DNA of 64,000 bases from Micromonospora chalcea (GCF_002926165.1 NZ_MAGP01000108.1:1-64000); one strand, 5' to 3'. Counted from the first letter of the stretch, positions 9,233 through 18,029 are shown. Notes: generated by a model from the letters alone, not told the origin. Translations and numbers: made by a program.

Positions 9233-10066
9233 TTACCCGGAATGCCGCTGCAACGCTGCAAGCAACCGACTCGCGAGATCCTTGCGGCAGACCAGCAGAT
9301 CCGGTAGACGCGGGTCGGCCCCGTTGTATTTCAGCGCAGAACCGTCGATCCGGGAAGCATGCAGACCGGTGGCCGTCGCCACAGCGACCGGAGCGGCCGA
9401 ATCCCACTCGTACTGACCGCCCGCGTGGATGTACGCGTCGACCTCGCCGGTGACCACGGCGGCGATCTTCGCGCCCGCCGAGCCCATCGGGACCAGATGA
9501 GCGCCGACGTCCTCTGCCAGATCGGTCAGGAAAACCGGCGGACGGCTACGACTGGCCGCCAACCGGATGACCCGCCGGCCGCCACCCACGGCCGCCTCCA
9601 CTGTCATCGGCGGATACGCCGGCGGATGGTCCGTGCCGAGCACCCGGTGCTGGGCCGGCAGGCCCACCGCGCCCGCCACCAGACCGTGCGGCGTCGACGC
9701 GTGACGCGACCAGAGCGCCACGTGCACCGCCCAGTCCGAGCGCCCTTCCTCCGCGTACTCCCGGGTGCCGTCCAGCGGATCGATGATCCAGACCCGGTCC
9801 GCGTTCAGGCGCGACAACGCCGCGTCCGTCACCTCCGCCGTCCAGGCCAGCCGCGAACCCTCGTCCTCCTCCGACAGCACCGCGTCCGCCGGCCGCCACT
9901 TCGCCAGCTCGGTGCGGATCAGGTCGTGCGAGACCTTGTCCCCGGCCGACCGGAGCGCGCCCGCGTCGGCGAACCCCATCTCCGTCCGCAACGCCGTCAG
10001 CGCCTGACCGGCCCGCGACGCCAGCCACCGGGCGAAGCCGCCGTCGATCATCGGAGGACTGCCCAT
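9233..10066 (-). CDS. cysQ: 3'(2'),5'-bisphosphate nucleotidase, CysQ type
   Basis: CysQ removes the 3' phosphate of PAP, the by-product of sulfate activation. The 277-residue protein belongs to the inositol-monophosphatase superfamily: VLSEEDEGS supplies the metal-binding acidic pair, WIIDPLDGTREY (about residues 92-103) is the main signature, and QYEWDSAAPVAVA is the C-terminal metal motif. The GDKVSHDLIRTELA start region is typical of CysQ. I chose the ATG at 10066, which has a GGGAG-like ribosome site; a GTG at 10102 would add 12 residues. Its position before cysDN supports the sulfur role. Confidence 0.9.
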   Translation of the reverse strand: MGSPPMIDGGFARWLASRAGQALTALRTEMGFADAGALRSAGDKVSHDLIRTELAKWRPADAVLSEEDEGSRLAWTAEVTDAALSRLNADRVWIIDPLDGTREYAEEGRSDWAVHVALWSRHASTPHGLVAGAVGLPAQHRVLGTDHPPAYPPMTVEAAVGGGRRVIRLAASRSRPPVFLTDLAEDVGAHLVPMGSAGAKIAAVVTGEVDAYIHAGGQYEWDSAAPVAVATATGLHASRIDGSALKYNGADPRLPDLLVCRKDLASRLLAALQRHSG

Positions 10067-10105
10067 GATGCTCCCGTCGCCCGCCCTTCGGTCCCCGGCC
10101 ACTGC

Positions 10106-10696
10106 TCAGCCCCCGTGGTACAGGTTCTGCGTCGGCTCCACGCCCTTGAGAACCACCGACTCCACCACGTCCGCCGCGCGGTCCACCAGGAACTCCAGCT
10201 CCTTGCGCTCCGACGGGGAGAAATCCGAGAGTACGTAGTCAGCCGGGTCCTGCCGCCCCGGCGGCCGGCCGATGCCGAACCGCACCCGCACGTAGTCCTT
10301 CGTGCCGAGCGACTTCGACATCGAACGCAGACCGTTGTGGCCGCCCTCGCCGCCGCCGCACTTCACCCGCACCTGCCCGTACGGGATGTCCAGCTCGTCG
10401 TGCACCGCGATCACGTGCGCCGGCGGGATCTTGTGGAACTGCGCCAACCCGGCCACCGGGCCGCCGGAGAGGTTCATGTACGTCAACGGCTTGAGCAGCA
10501 CCAGCTTCGGCCCGCCGAACCCCAGCCGCCCCTCCGCGGCCTCGGCCATCGCGCGCTTGTGCCGCCCGAACTTCGCGCCCACCCGGGCCGCCAGCAGGTC
10601 GGCCACCATGAACCCGACGTTGTGCCGGTTGTTCGCGTACTCCCGGCCGGGGTTGCCCAGGCCGACCACCAGCCACGGCCCCGCCTCGTCCGTCAC
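10106..10696 (-). CDS. pth: Peptidyl-tRNA hydrolase
   Basis: Pth releases peptides from drop-off peptidyl-tRNAs. The 196-residue protein shows [20 protein letters not shown], where the conserved His of NRHNVGF is catalytic, then [10 protein letters not shown], the [10 protein letters not shown] aspartate motif and [13 protein letters not shown]. It ends with the normal helical tail. GTG start at 10696 ([17 protein letters not shown]); the open frame continues upstream into the rplY terminator region, which is not coding. It lies 100 bases downstream of rplY, a common actinobacterial pairing. Confidence 0.96.
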   Translation of the reverse strand: MTDEAGPWLVVGLGNPGREYANNRHNVGFMVADLLAARVGAKFGRHKRAMAEAAEGRLGFGGPKLVLLKPLTYMNLSGGPVAGLAQFHKIPPAHVIAVHDELDIPYGQVRVKCGGGEGGHNGLRSMSKSLGTKDYVRVRFGIGRPPGRQDPADYVLSDFSPSERKELEFLVDRAADVVESVVLKGVEPTQNLYHGG

Positions 10697-10743
10697 CCGA
10701 CGCCCCTTCCCGCTCGCTTCCCCGACCAGCCGTCCCGATACGC

Positions 10744-10778
10744 CGACAGGCGCCCCCGGGAACCGGGGACGCCTGTCG
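10744..10778 (-). terminator. Hairpin terminator after rplY
   Basis: A 16-bp GC-rich stem with one mismatch (CGACAGGCG paired with CGCCTGTCG, plus a CCCCGG/CCGGGG top) lies 19 bases past the rplY stop and before pth. There is no U-tract, as is common in high-GC actinobacteria. Confidence 0.65.
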
Positions 10779-10796
10779 CACAGCCTTGCGGACCGG

Positions 10797-11492
10797 TCAG
10801 GCCTCGGTCTTCGCCTCGGCCGGGGCCTCCTCGCCCTCGGCGGCCGGAGCGCCCTCGGCACCCTCGGCGGTCTCCTCGCCGACCTCGGCCTCGGCCTCCT
10901 CGGTGGCCTCCTCGACCTCGGGGAGGGTGGCCTCGAGCTGCTCGGCGGTCGGAGCGGCGGTCACCGAGGCGACAGCGGTCTCCTCGTCGGTGGCCAGCTC
11001 GACGCCGGCCGGCAGCTCGACGTCGGCGGCGGTGATCGTGGTGCCCGGCTCGGCGCCCTCGATCGACGCCTCCAGGTGGTCCGGCACCTTGGTCGCGTCG
11101 GCGGTCACCGACAGCGTGTCGTGGTCGTGCACGATCAGCGTGTCCTTGGCGGCCTCACCGGTCAGCTGGACCGGGACCTCGACGGTGACCTTCTCGCCCC
11201 GGCGGACCAGCAGCAGGTCCACGTGCTCGAAGGTGTCCTTGATCGGGTCACGCTGGATCGCCTTCGGCAGCGCCAGCACCTGGGTGCCGTCGCTGACCTC
11301 GATCGCGAAGAGCTGGTTCGCGCCGCCCTTACGGATCGCGGCGGCGAACTCCCGCGCCGGAAGCGCGATGTGCTTGGGCTTCTCGCCGTGGCCGTACAGC
11401 ACGGCGGGCACCTTGCCGGCCCGGCGGGTACGACGGGCACCACCCTTGCCGAACTCGGTACGGGGCTCGGCGCTGATCTTTACCTCGGACAC
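10797..11492 (-). CDS. rplY: 50S ribosomal protein L25, general stress protein Ctc
   Basis: The 231-residue protein is the long Ctc form of L25, a 5S rRNA-binding protein of the large subunit. Residues 1-90 form the L25 domain ([28 protein letters not shown]) and about 95-190 the C-terminal TL5 beta domain. The last 45 residues are an acidic Glu/Ala tail ([19 protein letters not shown]) seen in actinobacterial homologues. GTG start at 11492 gives [12 protein letters not shown]; the frame continues upstream without a plausible start. A terminator follows. The 284 bases upstream to prs hold no gene that I can see and presumably contain the promoter. Confidence 0.94.
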   Translation of the reverse strand: MSEVKISAEPRTEFGKGGARRTRRAGKVPAVLYGHGEKPKHIALPAREFAAAIRKGGANQLFAIEVSDGTQVLALPKAIQRDPIKDTFEHVDLLLVRRGEKVTVEVPVQLTGEAAKDTLIVHDHDTLSVTADATKVPDHLEASIEGAEPGTTITAADVELPAGVELATDEETAVASVTAAPTAEQLEATLPEVEEATEEAEAEVGEETAEGAEGAPAAEGEEAPAEAKTEA

Positions 11493-11776
11493 GGGGAAAC
11501 TCCTGATGCTTCGCTGCGGCGGCTTGTCGTCTGGCGGTGCTGGGGCGAGGGGCTCGCTGGGGCTAGGGTCATGAACGACCGCCCGGAGCACCGCGTCGAT
11601 GACGGCGCCTCCGTGCGGTGCTTGTCAGCAGCCCGCCGGGCACCCTCGCCGTGGCAACCGCACCAGTCTACCCGAGGGAATTCCCGGCTCTCCGGCAGTC
11701 CCCCATATCACCGCGCCGCCGGTTCCGCAGGGCATCGGCCCGGCCGCCGGAACACCGGCGACCGGACCGGCACTCC

Positions 11777-12757
11777 TCAGCTCAGGCCACCGAACAGGGT
11801 GGTCACCGAACCGTCGTCGAAGACCTCCCGGATCGCCCGCGCCAGCAGCGGGGCGATCGACAGTACGGTCAGCTTGTCCAACTGCTTCTCCGACGGCAGC
11901 GGCAGCGTGTTCGTCACCACGACCTCGCTGATCGGGCTGTTCTTCAGCCGCTCCGTCGCCGGGTCGGACAGCAGCGCGTGGGTCGAGGCGACCACGATCT
12001 CCGCCGCGCCCTGCTCCTTGAGGATGTCCGCCGCCTTGGTGATCGTGCCACCGGTGTCGATCATGTCGTCCACGATCAGGCACACCCGGCCCTCGACCTC
12101 ACCGACCACCCGGTTCGCCACGACCTGGTTCGGCTTGAGCGGATCGCGGGTCTTGTGGATGAACGCCAGCGGGCAGCCGCCCAGCCGGTCGGTCCAGCGC
12201 TCCGCCACACGTACCCGGCCCGAGTCCGGCGCCACCACCGTCATCGGGCGGCCCGCGTACTTGTGCTCCACGTACTCCGCCAGCACGTCCATGGCGAACA
12301 GGTGGTCCACCGGGCCGTCGAAGAAGCCCTGGATCTGCGCGGTGTGCAGGTCGACGGTCAGGATGCGGTTCGCGCCCGCCGTCTTGAGCAGGTCGGCGAT
12401 CAGCCGCGCCGAGATCGGCTCCCGGCCGCGGTGCTTCTTGTCCTGCCGCGCGTACGGGTAGAACGGCAGCACCACGGTGATCCGCTTGGCCGAACCGCGC
12501 TTCAGCGCGTCGACCATGATCAGGGTCTCCATGACCCAGGTGTTCACGCCGTGCGTCACGGACTGCACCACGAAGGCGTCCGAACCACGAACCGAGTCCT
12601 TGTACCGGACGAAGATCTCGCCGTTGGCGAAGTCGTACGCGTCGGCCGGCGTCGGCGCGACGCCGAGCACCTCACCGATCTCCTTGGCCAGCTCCGGAAA
12701 ACCCCTCCCGGAGAAGAGCATCAGGCTCTTGCGGTTTTCGGCGACGATGCTGCCCAT
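11777..12757 (-). CDS. prs: Ribose-phosphate pyrophosphokinase
   Basis: Prs makes PRPP from ribose 5-phosphate and ATP for purine, pyrimidine, His and Trp synthesis. The 326-residue protein has the usual segments: FANGEIFVRYKDSVRG, the flexible loop FYPYARQDKKHRGREPIS, the metal-binding DLHTAQIQGFF and the PRPP loop VCLIVDDMIDTGGTI (about residues 224-238). ATG at 12757. It lies 116 bases downstream of glmU on the same strand, the conserved glmU-prs order of actinobacteria, so cotranscription with glmU is likely. Confidence 0.97.
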   Translation of the reverse strand: MGSIVAENRKSLMLFSGRGFPELAKEIGEVLGVAPTPADAYDFANGEIFVRYKDSVRGSDAFVVQSVTHGVNTWVMETLIMVDALKRGSAKRITVVLPFYPYARQDKKHRGREPISARLIADLLKTAGANRILTVDLHTAQIQGFFDGPVDHLFAMDVLAEYVEHKYAGRPMTVVAPDSGRVRVAERWTDRLGGCPLAFIHKTRDPLKPNQVVANRVVGEVEGRVCLIVDDMIDTGGTITKAADILKEQGAAEIVVASTHALLSDPATERLKNSPISEVVVTNTLPLPSEKQLDKLTVLSIAPLLARAIREVFDDGSVTTLFGGLS

Positions 12758-12873
12758 GGGCCCGTCTGCTCCCGTATGTCGGTGGTGCCCGGCGGCGGTG
12801 AGGCCGGGGAGTGTTCGGTTGCAGTATGCCCCCGGTTCAGCGATCCACCCACGGCCCGCCGATCCCCGTGGAG

Positions 12874-14337
12874 TCAGTCACCTTCCCTTGCGGCTGCGCC
12901 CGACTCCGGCGCATCCTCACCGGCCCGCCGCGCCGCCTCCGCGGCCTCCGTGCCGGCCCGCTTGCGCAGCACCCAGCCCTCCACGTTGCGCTGCTGGCCC
13001 CGCGCCACCGCCATCGCGCCCGGCGGCACGTCCCCGGTGATCACCGAACCCGCAGCCGTGTACGCGCCGTCGCCGACCCGCACCGGCGCCACGAACATGT
13101 TGTCCGCTCCGGTACGCGCGTGGCTGCCGATGGTGGTGTGGTGCTTGCGTACCCCGTCGTAGTTGACGAAGACGGTGGCCGCGCCGATGTTGCTGTGGTC
13201 GCCGATCGTCGCGTCCCCCACGTACGACAGGTGCGGCACCTTCGAGCCCTCACCGATCGACGTCTTCTTGGTCTCCACGAACGTGCCGACCTTCGCCTTG
13301 CGGCCCAGCCGCGACTCCGGCCGCAGGTACGCGTACGGCCCCACGCTGGCCTCCGGCCCCACCTCGGCGCCGAGCGCGTGGGAGCGCACCACGCTCGCGC
13401 CCGCGCCCACCACCGTGTCCACGAGCGTGGTGTCCGGGCCGACGAGCGCGCCCGCGCCGACCACCGTGGCGCCCTGGAGCTGCGTGTTCTGGTCGATCAC
13501 CGCATCCCGTTCCACGGTCACCGTCACGTCGATCCACGTCGTGTGCGGGTCGAGGATGCTGACCCCGGTACGCATCCAGCCCTCGTTCACCCGGTCCCGC
13601 AGCAGCCGCCGCAGCGCGGACAGCTCCACCCGGTCGTTGCAGCCGAGCGTCTCCACGTGGTCGGCGGCGCAGTGCACCGCCACCGGCTCCCCGGCGTCGC
13701 GCAGCAGCGCGAAGACGTCGGTCAGGTACTCCTCGCCCTGGTCGTTGTCGGTGGAGAGCTTGCCCAGCGCCTCCCGCAGCCGGGCCACGTCGAACGCGTA
13801 GATGCCCGCGTTGATCTCCCGCAGCGCGCGCTGCTGGGGCGAGGCGTCCCGCTCCTCCACGATCTGCTCCAGCCGCCCCTGCACGTCCCGCACGATCCGG
13901 CCCAGGCCGGTCGGGTCCGGCACCTCGGCCGCCAGCACCGTCGCCGCCGCGGCGGCGTCCTCGTGCGCCTCGACCAGCGCCTGGACCGTCTCCGGCCGCA
14001 GCAGCGGCACATCCCCGTTGATCACCACGACGGTGCCGGTCGCGTCCGGCACCGCGTCCAGCGCGATGCGGACGGCGTGCCCGGTACCGAGCTGGCGCTC
14101 CTGGAGCACCGGCGTCGCCGCCGGGGCCACGTCGGTCAGGTGCGCCCGGACCTGGTCGGCGCCGTGGCCGACCACCACCACGGTGCGGTCCGCGCGCAGC
14201 GGCCCGGCCGCGGCGAGGACGTGACCGAGCAGGGTACGGCCGAGCAGTGGGTGCAGCACCTTGGGCAGGGACGACTTCATCCGCTTGCCCTCACCGGCGG
14301 CGAGCACGACAACGGTGCGGAGGTGGGGCTGGGACAC
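12874..14337 (-). CDS. glmU: Bifunctional GlcN-1-P acetyltransferase / GlcNAc-1-P uridyltransferase
   Basis: GlmU makes UDP-GlcNAc for peptidoglycan and mycothiol precursors. The N-terminal pyrophosphorylase domain (about residues 1-235) has VVVLAAGEGKRMKSSLPKVL and INGDVPLLRPETV. The C-terminal left-handed beta-helix with hexapeptide repeats (about 260-460) includes GPYAYLRPESRLG, FVETKKTSIGEGSKVPHLSY and IGAATVFVNYDG. A charged tail (RAGTEAAEAARRAGEDAPESG) follows. I chose the GTG at 14337 (487 aa), which has a GGGAGA ribosome site; an ATG at 14379 would add 14 residues. Identification is certain. Confidence 0.96.
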   Translation of the reverse strand: MSQPHLRTVVVLAAGEGKRMKSSLPKVLHPLLGRTLLGHVLAAAGPLRADRTVVVVGHGADQVRAHLTDVAPAATPVLQERQLGTGHAVRIALDAVPDATGTVVVINGDVPLLRPETVQALVEAHEDAAAAATVLAAEVPDPTGLGRIVRDVQGRLEQIVEERDASPQQRALREINAGIYAFDVARLREALGKLSTDNDQGEEYLTDVFALLRDAGEPVAVHCAADHVETLGCNDRVELSALRRLLRDRVNEGWMRTGVSILDPHTTWIDVTVTVERDAVIDQNTQLQGATVVGAGALVGPDTTLVDTVVGAGASVVRSHALGAEVGPEASVGPYAYLRPESRLGRKAKVGTFVETKKTSIGEGSKVPHLSYVGDATIGDHSNIGAATVFVNYDGVRKHHTTIGSHARTGADNMFVAPVRVGDGAYTAAGSVITGDVPPGAMAVARGQQRNVEGWVLRKRAGTEAAEAARRAGEDAPESGAAAREGD

Positions 14338-14442
14338 GACGTGGCTCTCCCGTCGGGACGGCGACAGTCTCGCGGTCATGCTAACCAGACCAGCGGGCAG
14401 GTTGCCGCGTACCCCAAGAAGGACGCCTATACCTGGAAATTG

Positions 14443-14514
14443 CTCGGCCGCCAGGATTCGAACCTGAAACACAAGAACCAAAATCTTGGGTGTTGCCAGT
14501 TACACCACGGCCGA
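14443..14514 (-). tRNA. tRNA-Gln(TTG)
   Basis: The minus strand folds into a 72-nt cloverleaf. The acceptor strands TCGGCCG and CGGCCGA pair perfectly, the anticodon stem CAAGA/TCTTG encloses the loop TTTTGGT with anticodon TTG, and the T-arm reads CAGGTTCGAATCCTG. The discriminator base is G, as usual for tRNA-Gln. CCA is only partly encoded. It lies between glmU and the HTH/LAGLIDADG-like genes. Confidence 0.93.
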
Positions 14515-14529
14515 AGGGACGCAGACAGC

Positions 14530-15282
14530 TTAGCGGGTGTCGTCCGCCTCGGGAGGTCTCGGATCGGGGGCAGACGCCGCGACCATGCCCTCCACCGCGC
14601 CGGTCATCCACAGGTACAGGTCGCGCGACCGAGGCACTCTCACGACGAGACATCCCCGATACTCCGCCCCGACATTGGTCCGCGTGGTCCGGGGACTGTG
14701 TCTCTTCAGCGTCGGCCGCTGGAAGCAACCGAAGTCCACGCCCAGCTCGGCCGCCCACCATCGGCCGGCCGCCTCGGCGTCCGCGTTCTCGTGGATGGCC
14801 ACGCGATACCTCAGCTCCTGGCGGCTTCGCCCTGTCGTCTCGACGAAGCGGACGAACAGTTCCACCAGGCGGATGTCGCTGTTGGTGAACGTCAGGTCGT
14901 ATCGGGGGTTGCCCGGTTTGCTCTTCGTGCCCTCGCACATGTAGAGCACCGCACCGACGAGTAGCAGTTCCCGCGGCGCGAGCACCCCGACCCACTCGGC
15001 CGCCCGTCTCTGCGCCTCGCACTCGTCCGCCTCGCGCAGCGTCCGCTTCTTCGCCCAGCTGAGCGCCCGCCGCGCCCCGGCCGCACGACGGCGTTGCGCC
15101 GCGGCGCCCGAGGAGACGTCGAGCGGTATGTGCCTCACCCAGCGGTAGGCGGTCGACTTGGCGACGCCGAGCCGGCCCGCGATCTCGTCGACGGTGCAGC
15201 CCTCCTCGCGCAGCCGAATTGCGACGCCCTTCAGCGCCGCACCCCGACCACGGCCACCGGTGGCATCCGGTTGATCACTCAT
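14530..15282 (-). CDS. HTH plus LAGLIDADG-like protein, copy 1
   Basis: The 250-residue protein has an N-terminal helix-turn-helix (about residues 18-52: LREEGCTVDEIAGRLGVAKS then TAYRWVRHIPL). A basic linker is followed by a globular domain with LLLVGAVLYMCEGTKSK (about 106-122) and FTNSDIRLVELFVRFVE (about 132-148). The G-x-LY-x-CEG stretch followed by an NSD segment looks like the first half of a LAGLIDADG fold, with Glu117 in the place of the catalytic acid; that is inference. It overlaps the start of its paralogue's stop by 8 bases, so the two genes are coupled. The gene ends 16 bases before tRNA-Gln. I recall similar proteins in actinobacteria only as hypotheticals. Confidence 0.8.
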   Translation of the reverse strand: MSDQPDATGGRGRGAALKGVAIRLREEGCTVDEIAGRLGVAKSTAYRWVRHIPLDVSSGAAAQRRRAAGARRALSWAKKRTLREADECEAQRRAAEWVGVLAPRELLLVGAVLYMCEGTKSKPGNPRYDLTFTNSDIRLVELFVRFVETTGRSRQELRYRVAIHENADAEAAGRWWAAELGVDFGCFQRPTLKRHSPRTTRTNVGAEYRGCLVVRVPRSRDLYLWMTGAVEGMVAASAPDPRPPEADDTR

Positions 15283-16123
15283 CTCGCCCCTGTTCCACCG
15301 CGCGCCCGACTCCGGTCATCACGCCCTCGATGCGCCAGTAGAGCCACCGGCTGCGCGGAACGGTGATCACCAGGCAGCCGCGGTAGTCCGCGCCGTTGTT
15401 CCGCCGCACCGTCGCCGGATTGTGCCGTTTGAGGGTCGCCCGACCGAACCGCTCCGGCGGAAGAGCCAGCCGTTCCACCCACCAGCGTTCCGCCGCCGCG
15501 ACATCGGCGGACTCGTGGATCAGGAGCCGATAGGCCGGCCCGTCGCGTTCGATGCCGCAGCAGGCCAGGAACGCGAGGAAGAGGGCGAGCAGCCCGGGAT
15601 CGCTGTTGACGAACTCCAACCGGCCCTGGGGCCGCCAGGGCTTCGACTTGGCGCCCTCGCACCAGTAGATCGCGGCGCCCAGCATCAGCAGATCCCGCTC
15701 ACCGAGCCCGCCGACCACCCCGGCGGACCTGGCGTGTTCCGCGGCCTGCGCGGCGTCCCGCGACTCCCGGTACGCGCTCCAGCGCGCCTCCGTCATCGCT
15801 CGTGAATGGGCACGTCGCCGCTCGGCCGTCGCGTCGTCCGGGTTCAACGGCAGGTGCCGCACCCACTGGTACGCGGTCGACTTCGCCACGCCGAGCTGCT
15901 CCGCGATCTGGTTGACGGATCGGCCGGCCGCCCGCAGCCGCAGCGCCTCAGCGCGGGCGTCGTCGCGCGCACGGGGCCGGCGGGTCCACTCCGGCGGCGG
16001 GATGCCGCGCAGCAGCGCGTACACCCGATCGCGGCCGATGCCGAGGCGGGCCCGGATGTCGGCGACGGAGAGCTGCTCCTCGACGCGCAGGCGGCGCGCC
16101 TCGGCGGCGAGTGGGTCGACCAT
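15275..16123 (-). CDS. Two HTH plus LAGLIDADG-like protein, copy 2
   Basis: This 282-residue paralogue of the next gene has an additional N-terminal HTH (about residues 6-45, VEEQLSVADIRARLGIGRDR). A second HTH (about 57-91, AAGRSVNQIAEQLGVAKSTA) matches copy 1. The core repeats the same pattern: LLMLGAAIYWCEGAKSK (about 145-161), FVNSDPGLLALFLAFL (about 171-186), ATLKRHNPATVRRNNGADYR, and an RGCLVITVPRSRWLYW C-terminus. Both proteins therefore join an invertase-like HTH to the same domain. ATG at 16123; the gene is divergent from the TetR gene. DNA binding is well supported; nuclease activity is only a hypothesis from the LAGLIDADG resemblance. Confidence 0.8.
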   Translation of the reverse strand: MVDPLAAEARRLRVEEQLSVADIRARLGIGRDRVYALLRGIPPPEWTRRPRARDDARAEALRLRAAGRSVNQIAEQLGVAKSTAYQWVRHLPLNPDDATAERRRAHSRAMTEARWSAYRESRDAAQAAEHARSAGVVGGLGERDLLMLGAAIYWCEGAKSKPWRPQGRLEFVNSDPGLLALFLAFLACCGIERDGPAYRLLIHESADVAAAERWWVERLALPPERFGRATLKRHNPATVRRNNGADYRGCLVITVPRSRWLYWRIEGVMTGVGRAVEQGRDE

Positions 16124-16138
16124 GGACAGAACTTAGAA

Positions 16139-16148
16139 CGTACGTACG
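16139..16148. promoter_or_regulatory. Palindrome in the HTH/TetR divergent gap
   Basis: CGTACGTACG is a perfect 10-bp palindrome in the 69-base gap between the divergent HTH gene and the TetR gene. TetR proteins often bind such sites near their own gene, so it may be an operator. It is short and the assignment is tentative. Confidence 0.35.
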
Positions 16149-16192
16149 ACAACCAGGCGTCCGGTCGGACCGCGTACGCCTCGCCTGGCAGG

Positions 16193-16870
16193 ATGGGGCG
16201 GGTGACCGACGTTCCCGGCAGTGACCGCGCCCGGCGGCGGCCCGCGCCGGCGGCGAAGCCGTCCCGGGTGCGGATGTCCGCGACGCAGCGGCGCGAGCAG
16301 TTGATCTCGATCGCCCGGCAGATCTTCGCCGAGCGCGGCTTCGACGCGACCTCGATCGAAGAGGTGGCGGCGCGCGCCAAGGTGTCCAAGCCGGTGGTCT
16401 ACGAGCACTTCGGCGGCAAGGAAGGGCTCTACGCGGTGGTGGTGGACCGGGAGGTCCGGGCCCTGCTGGACCGGATCACCACTGCGCTGACCGCGGGCAA
16501 TCCGCGGGAGCTGCTGGAGCAGGCCGCGTTGACGCTGCTGACCTACATCGAGGAGGAGACCAGCGGGTTCCGGGTGCTGGTCCGGGAGTCGCCGCTGATG
16601 TCGGCGACCGGCAATTTCAGCAGCGTGATGAACGACGTGGCGCACCAGGTGGAGCACATCCTGGCGGGCGAGTTCTCCATCCGGGGGTACGACCCGAAGC
16701 TCGCCGAGCTCTACTCCCAGGCTCTCGTGGGCATGGTGGCGTTGACCGGGCGCTGGTGGCTGGAGGTGCGCAAGCCGCGCAAGGAGACGGTGGCGGCGCA
16801 CCTGGTGAACCTGGCCTGGAACGGGTTGTCGCACCTGGAGTCGAAGCCCGGGCCGATCCCCCGGGGCTGA
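16193..16870 (+). CDS. TetR-family transcriptional regulator
   Basis: The 225-residue protein has a TetR HTH after a basic, Ala/Pro-rich leader: RREQLISIARQIFAERGFDA, TSIEEVAARAKVSKPVVYEHF and GGKEGLYAVVVDRE (about residues 33-85). The remaining all-helical domain would bind a ligand. Start choice is open between the ATG at 16193 and the GTG at 16202. The closely spaced HTH gene is divergent; the downstream gene is convergent, so no obvious operon partner points to a target. Streptomyces relatives of this type are annotated as general repressors; the specific regulon is unknown. Confidence 0.92.
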   Translation: MGRVTDVPGSDRARRRPAPAAKPSRVRMSATQRREQLISIARQIFAERGFDATSIEEVAARAKVSKPVVYEHFGGKEGLYAVVVDREVRALLDRITTALTAGNPRELLEQAALTLLTYIEEETSGFRVLVRESPLMSATGNFSSVMNDVAHQVEHILAGEFSIRGYDPKLAELYSQALVGMVALTGRWWLEVRKPRKETVAAHLVNLAWNGLSHLESKPGPIPRG

Positions 16871-16882
16871 CGCCGCGTCAGC
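16866..16882. terminator. Small hairpin at the TetR/DUF4383 convergence
   Basis: GCTGACG and CGTCAGC form a 7-bp stem with a 3-base loop overlapping the TetR stop codon. It is a weak candidate terminator for either convergent gene. Confidence 0.35.
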
Positions 16883-16894
16883 GCAACAGCCGCG

Positions 16895-17362
16895 TCAGCG
16901 CTCGCCGATCGGGTGGTAGCGGCGCTGCCGTTCCTCCTCGGCGTGCTCGGCGGTGCCGACCTTGTCGTACAGGCCGGTGGCGAGCAGGACCAGCCCGAAC
17001 AGCAGCGAGACGATGACCGTCGACATCGAGAAGTTGAGGAAGTTCGCCGAGGTCTGCAGCACCGACATCATCAGGATGCCGGTGACCAGGAAGACCACCC
17101 CGGCGGTGAGGTTCATGTAGTGGCCGAGGTTGTTGCGGCGGGACGCGCCGACCAGCAGGACCGCGCCGAAGACGACCGAGACCAGCGAGAAGGCCAGGTT
17201 GGTGCGCAGGCCCAGCGCCCAGTTGCTGCCCCGGCCGAACAGTCCCTCGCCCCAGGTCAGGAAGACGCCGTAGACGCCGAAGACCAGGATGTAGAGGCCG
17301 ATGAGCCCGGACAGCACCCGGTAGAGGGGCCGCGCGGGGTGGTTCACCGGGAAGTGCGCCAT
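16895..17362 (-). CDS. DUF4383 membrane protein, copy 1
   Basis: The 155-residue protein begins with the family motif FPVNHPARPLYRVLSGLIGL and has four predicted membrane helices: about residues 15-37, 55-75, 84-104 and 112-132. The C-terminus is charged and cytoplasmic (AEHAEEERQRRYHP). DUF4383 proteins are small, mostly actinobacterial membrane proteins of unknown function, often found as adjacent pairs as here. ATG at 17362. It shares its layout and motif with the gene at 17477-17932 but is separated from it by a strong terminator, so the two are probably transcribed independently. Confidence 0.9.
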   Translation of the reverse strand: MAHFPVNHPARPLYRVLSGLIGLYILVFGVYGVFLTWGEGLFGRGSNWALGLRTNLAFSLVSVVFGAVLLVGASRRNNLGHYMNLTAGVVFLVTGILMMSVLQTSANFLNFSMSTVIVSLLFGLVLLATGLYDKVGTAEHAEEERQRRYHPIGER

Positions 17363-17433
17363 GGTGCCCTCCAGCCGTGGGACTGATTCGGGGCAATTGT
17401 CGCCTGGGTTGTCCGTTCACGTCCGGAAAACAC

Positions 17434-17464
17434 CGAAGGCCCGGCGCGCCGCGCCGGGCCTTCG
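17434..17464 (-). terminator. Strong hairpin between the DUF4383 genes
   Basis: Two perfect 15-base arms (CGAAGGCCCGGCGCG and its complement) separated by one base lie 13 bases past the stop of the upstream DUF4383 gene. This is a clear intrinsic-type terminator. Confidence 0.8.
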
Positions 17465-17476
17465 TGGGAGGAGGGG

Positions 17477-17932
17477 TCAGAGCACCAGGCGGGCCTTCTG
17501 CCACGCCTCGTGCTCCTCGTCGGAGCCGACCTTGCTGTACATGCCGGCCATCAGGAGCACCAGCGCCAGGGTCAGGACCACGACGTCGGTCATGATCGAG
17601 AAGTTGAAGATGTTGACGTCGGTCTGCAGGAACGCCAGCGAGCCCAGGCCGATCACCATCAGGGTGTAGGCCAGCCACTGGTTGATCGCCACGTCGAGGT
17701 TGCGGCCGATCGCGGTGCCGACCAGGATCACCACGCCGACGAGCACCGACACCAGCGAGAACGCCATGTTGGTGCCCTGGCCGAGAACCTTGGTGTCGTC
17801 CTGGCCGAAGAAGTCGCCACCGGCGCTGGCGATGACGCCGAGGCCGCCGAAGACGACGAAGTACAGACCAACGATCCCGCCGATCGCCCGGTAGATCGGC
17901 CGCGCGGGGTGGTTGACGGGGGTGTGGGCCAT
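17477..17932 (-). CDS. DUF4383 membrane protein, copy 2
   Basis: This 151-residue paralogue of the preceding entry starts MAHTPVNHPARPIYRAIGG and has four predicted membrane helices with the pattern TNMAFSLVSVLVGVVILVG for the second. The loop between helices 1 and 2 carries FFGQDDTKVLGQG in place of the other copy's FGRGSNWALG. ATG at 17932 is chosen because the HPARP motif should sit near the N-terminus; the frame extends further upstream without support. The function of the family is unknown. The gene ends just before a strong terminator. Confidence 0.9.
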   Translation of the reverse strand: MAHTPVNHPARPIYRAIGGIVGLYFVVFGGLGVIASAGGDFFGQDDTKVLGQGTNMAFSLVSVLVGVVILVGTAIGRNLDVAINQWLAYTLMVIGLGSLAFLQTDVNIFNFSIMTDVVVLTLALVLLMAGMYSKVGSDEEHEAWQKARLVL

Positions 17933-18029
17933 CTCTGCGTCTCCAAAAGACCGTTCGGACGAGGGTTCCACCGGTGATTGTCCCGTACGCCGGTCAGTGA
18001 CGCCGCACACCCCCCACCCCGGCGGCAGG

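Noticed and set aside
12811..14964. A 717-codon open frame on the plus strand across glmU and tRNA-Gln
   Set aside because: Antisense shadow of glmU that also runs through a tRNA gene.
14443..16123. tRNA-Gln as attachment site of an integrated element with the HTH pair
   Set aside because: No integrase and no second copy of the tRNA 3' end were found near 16.1 kb or elsewhere nearby.
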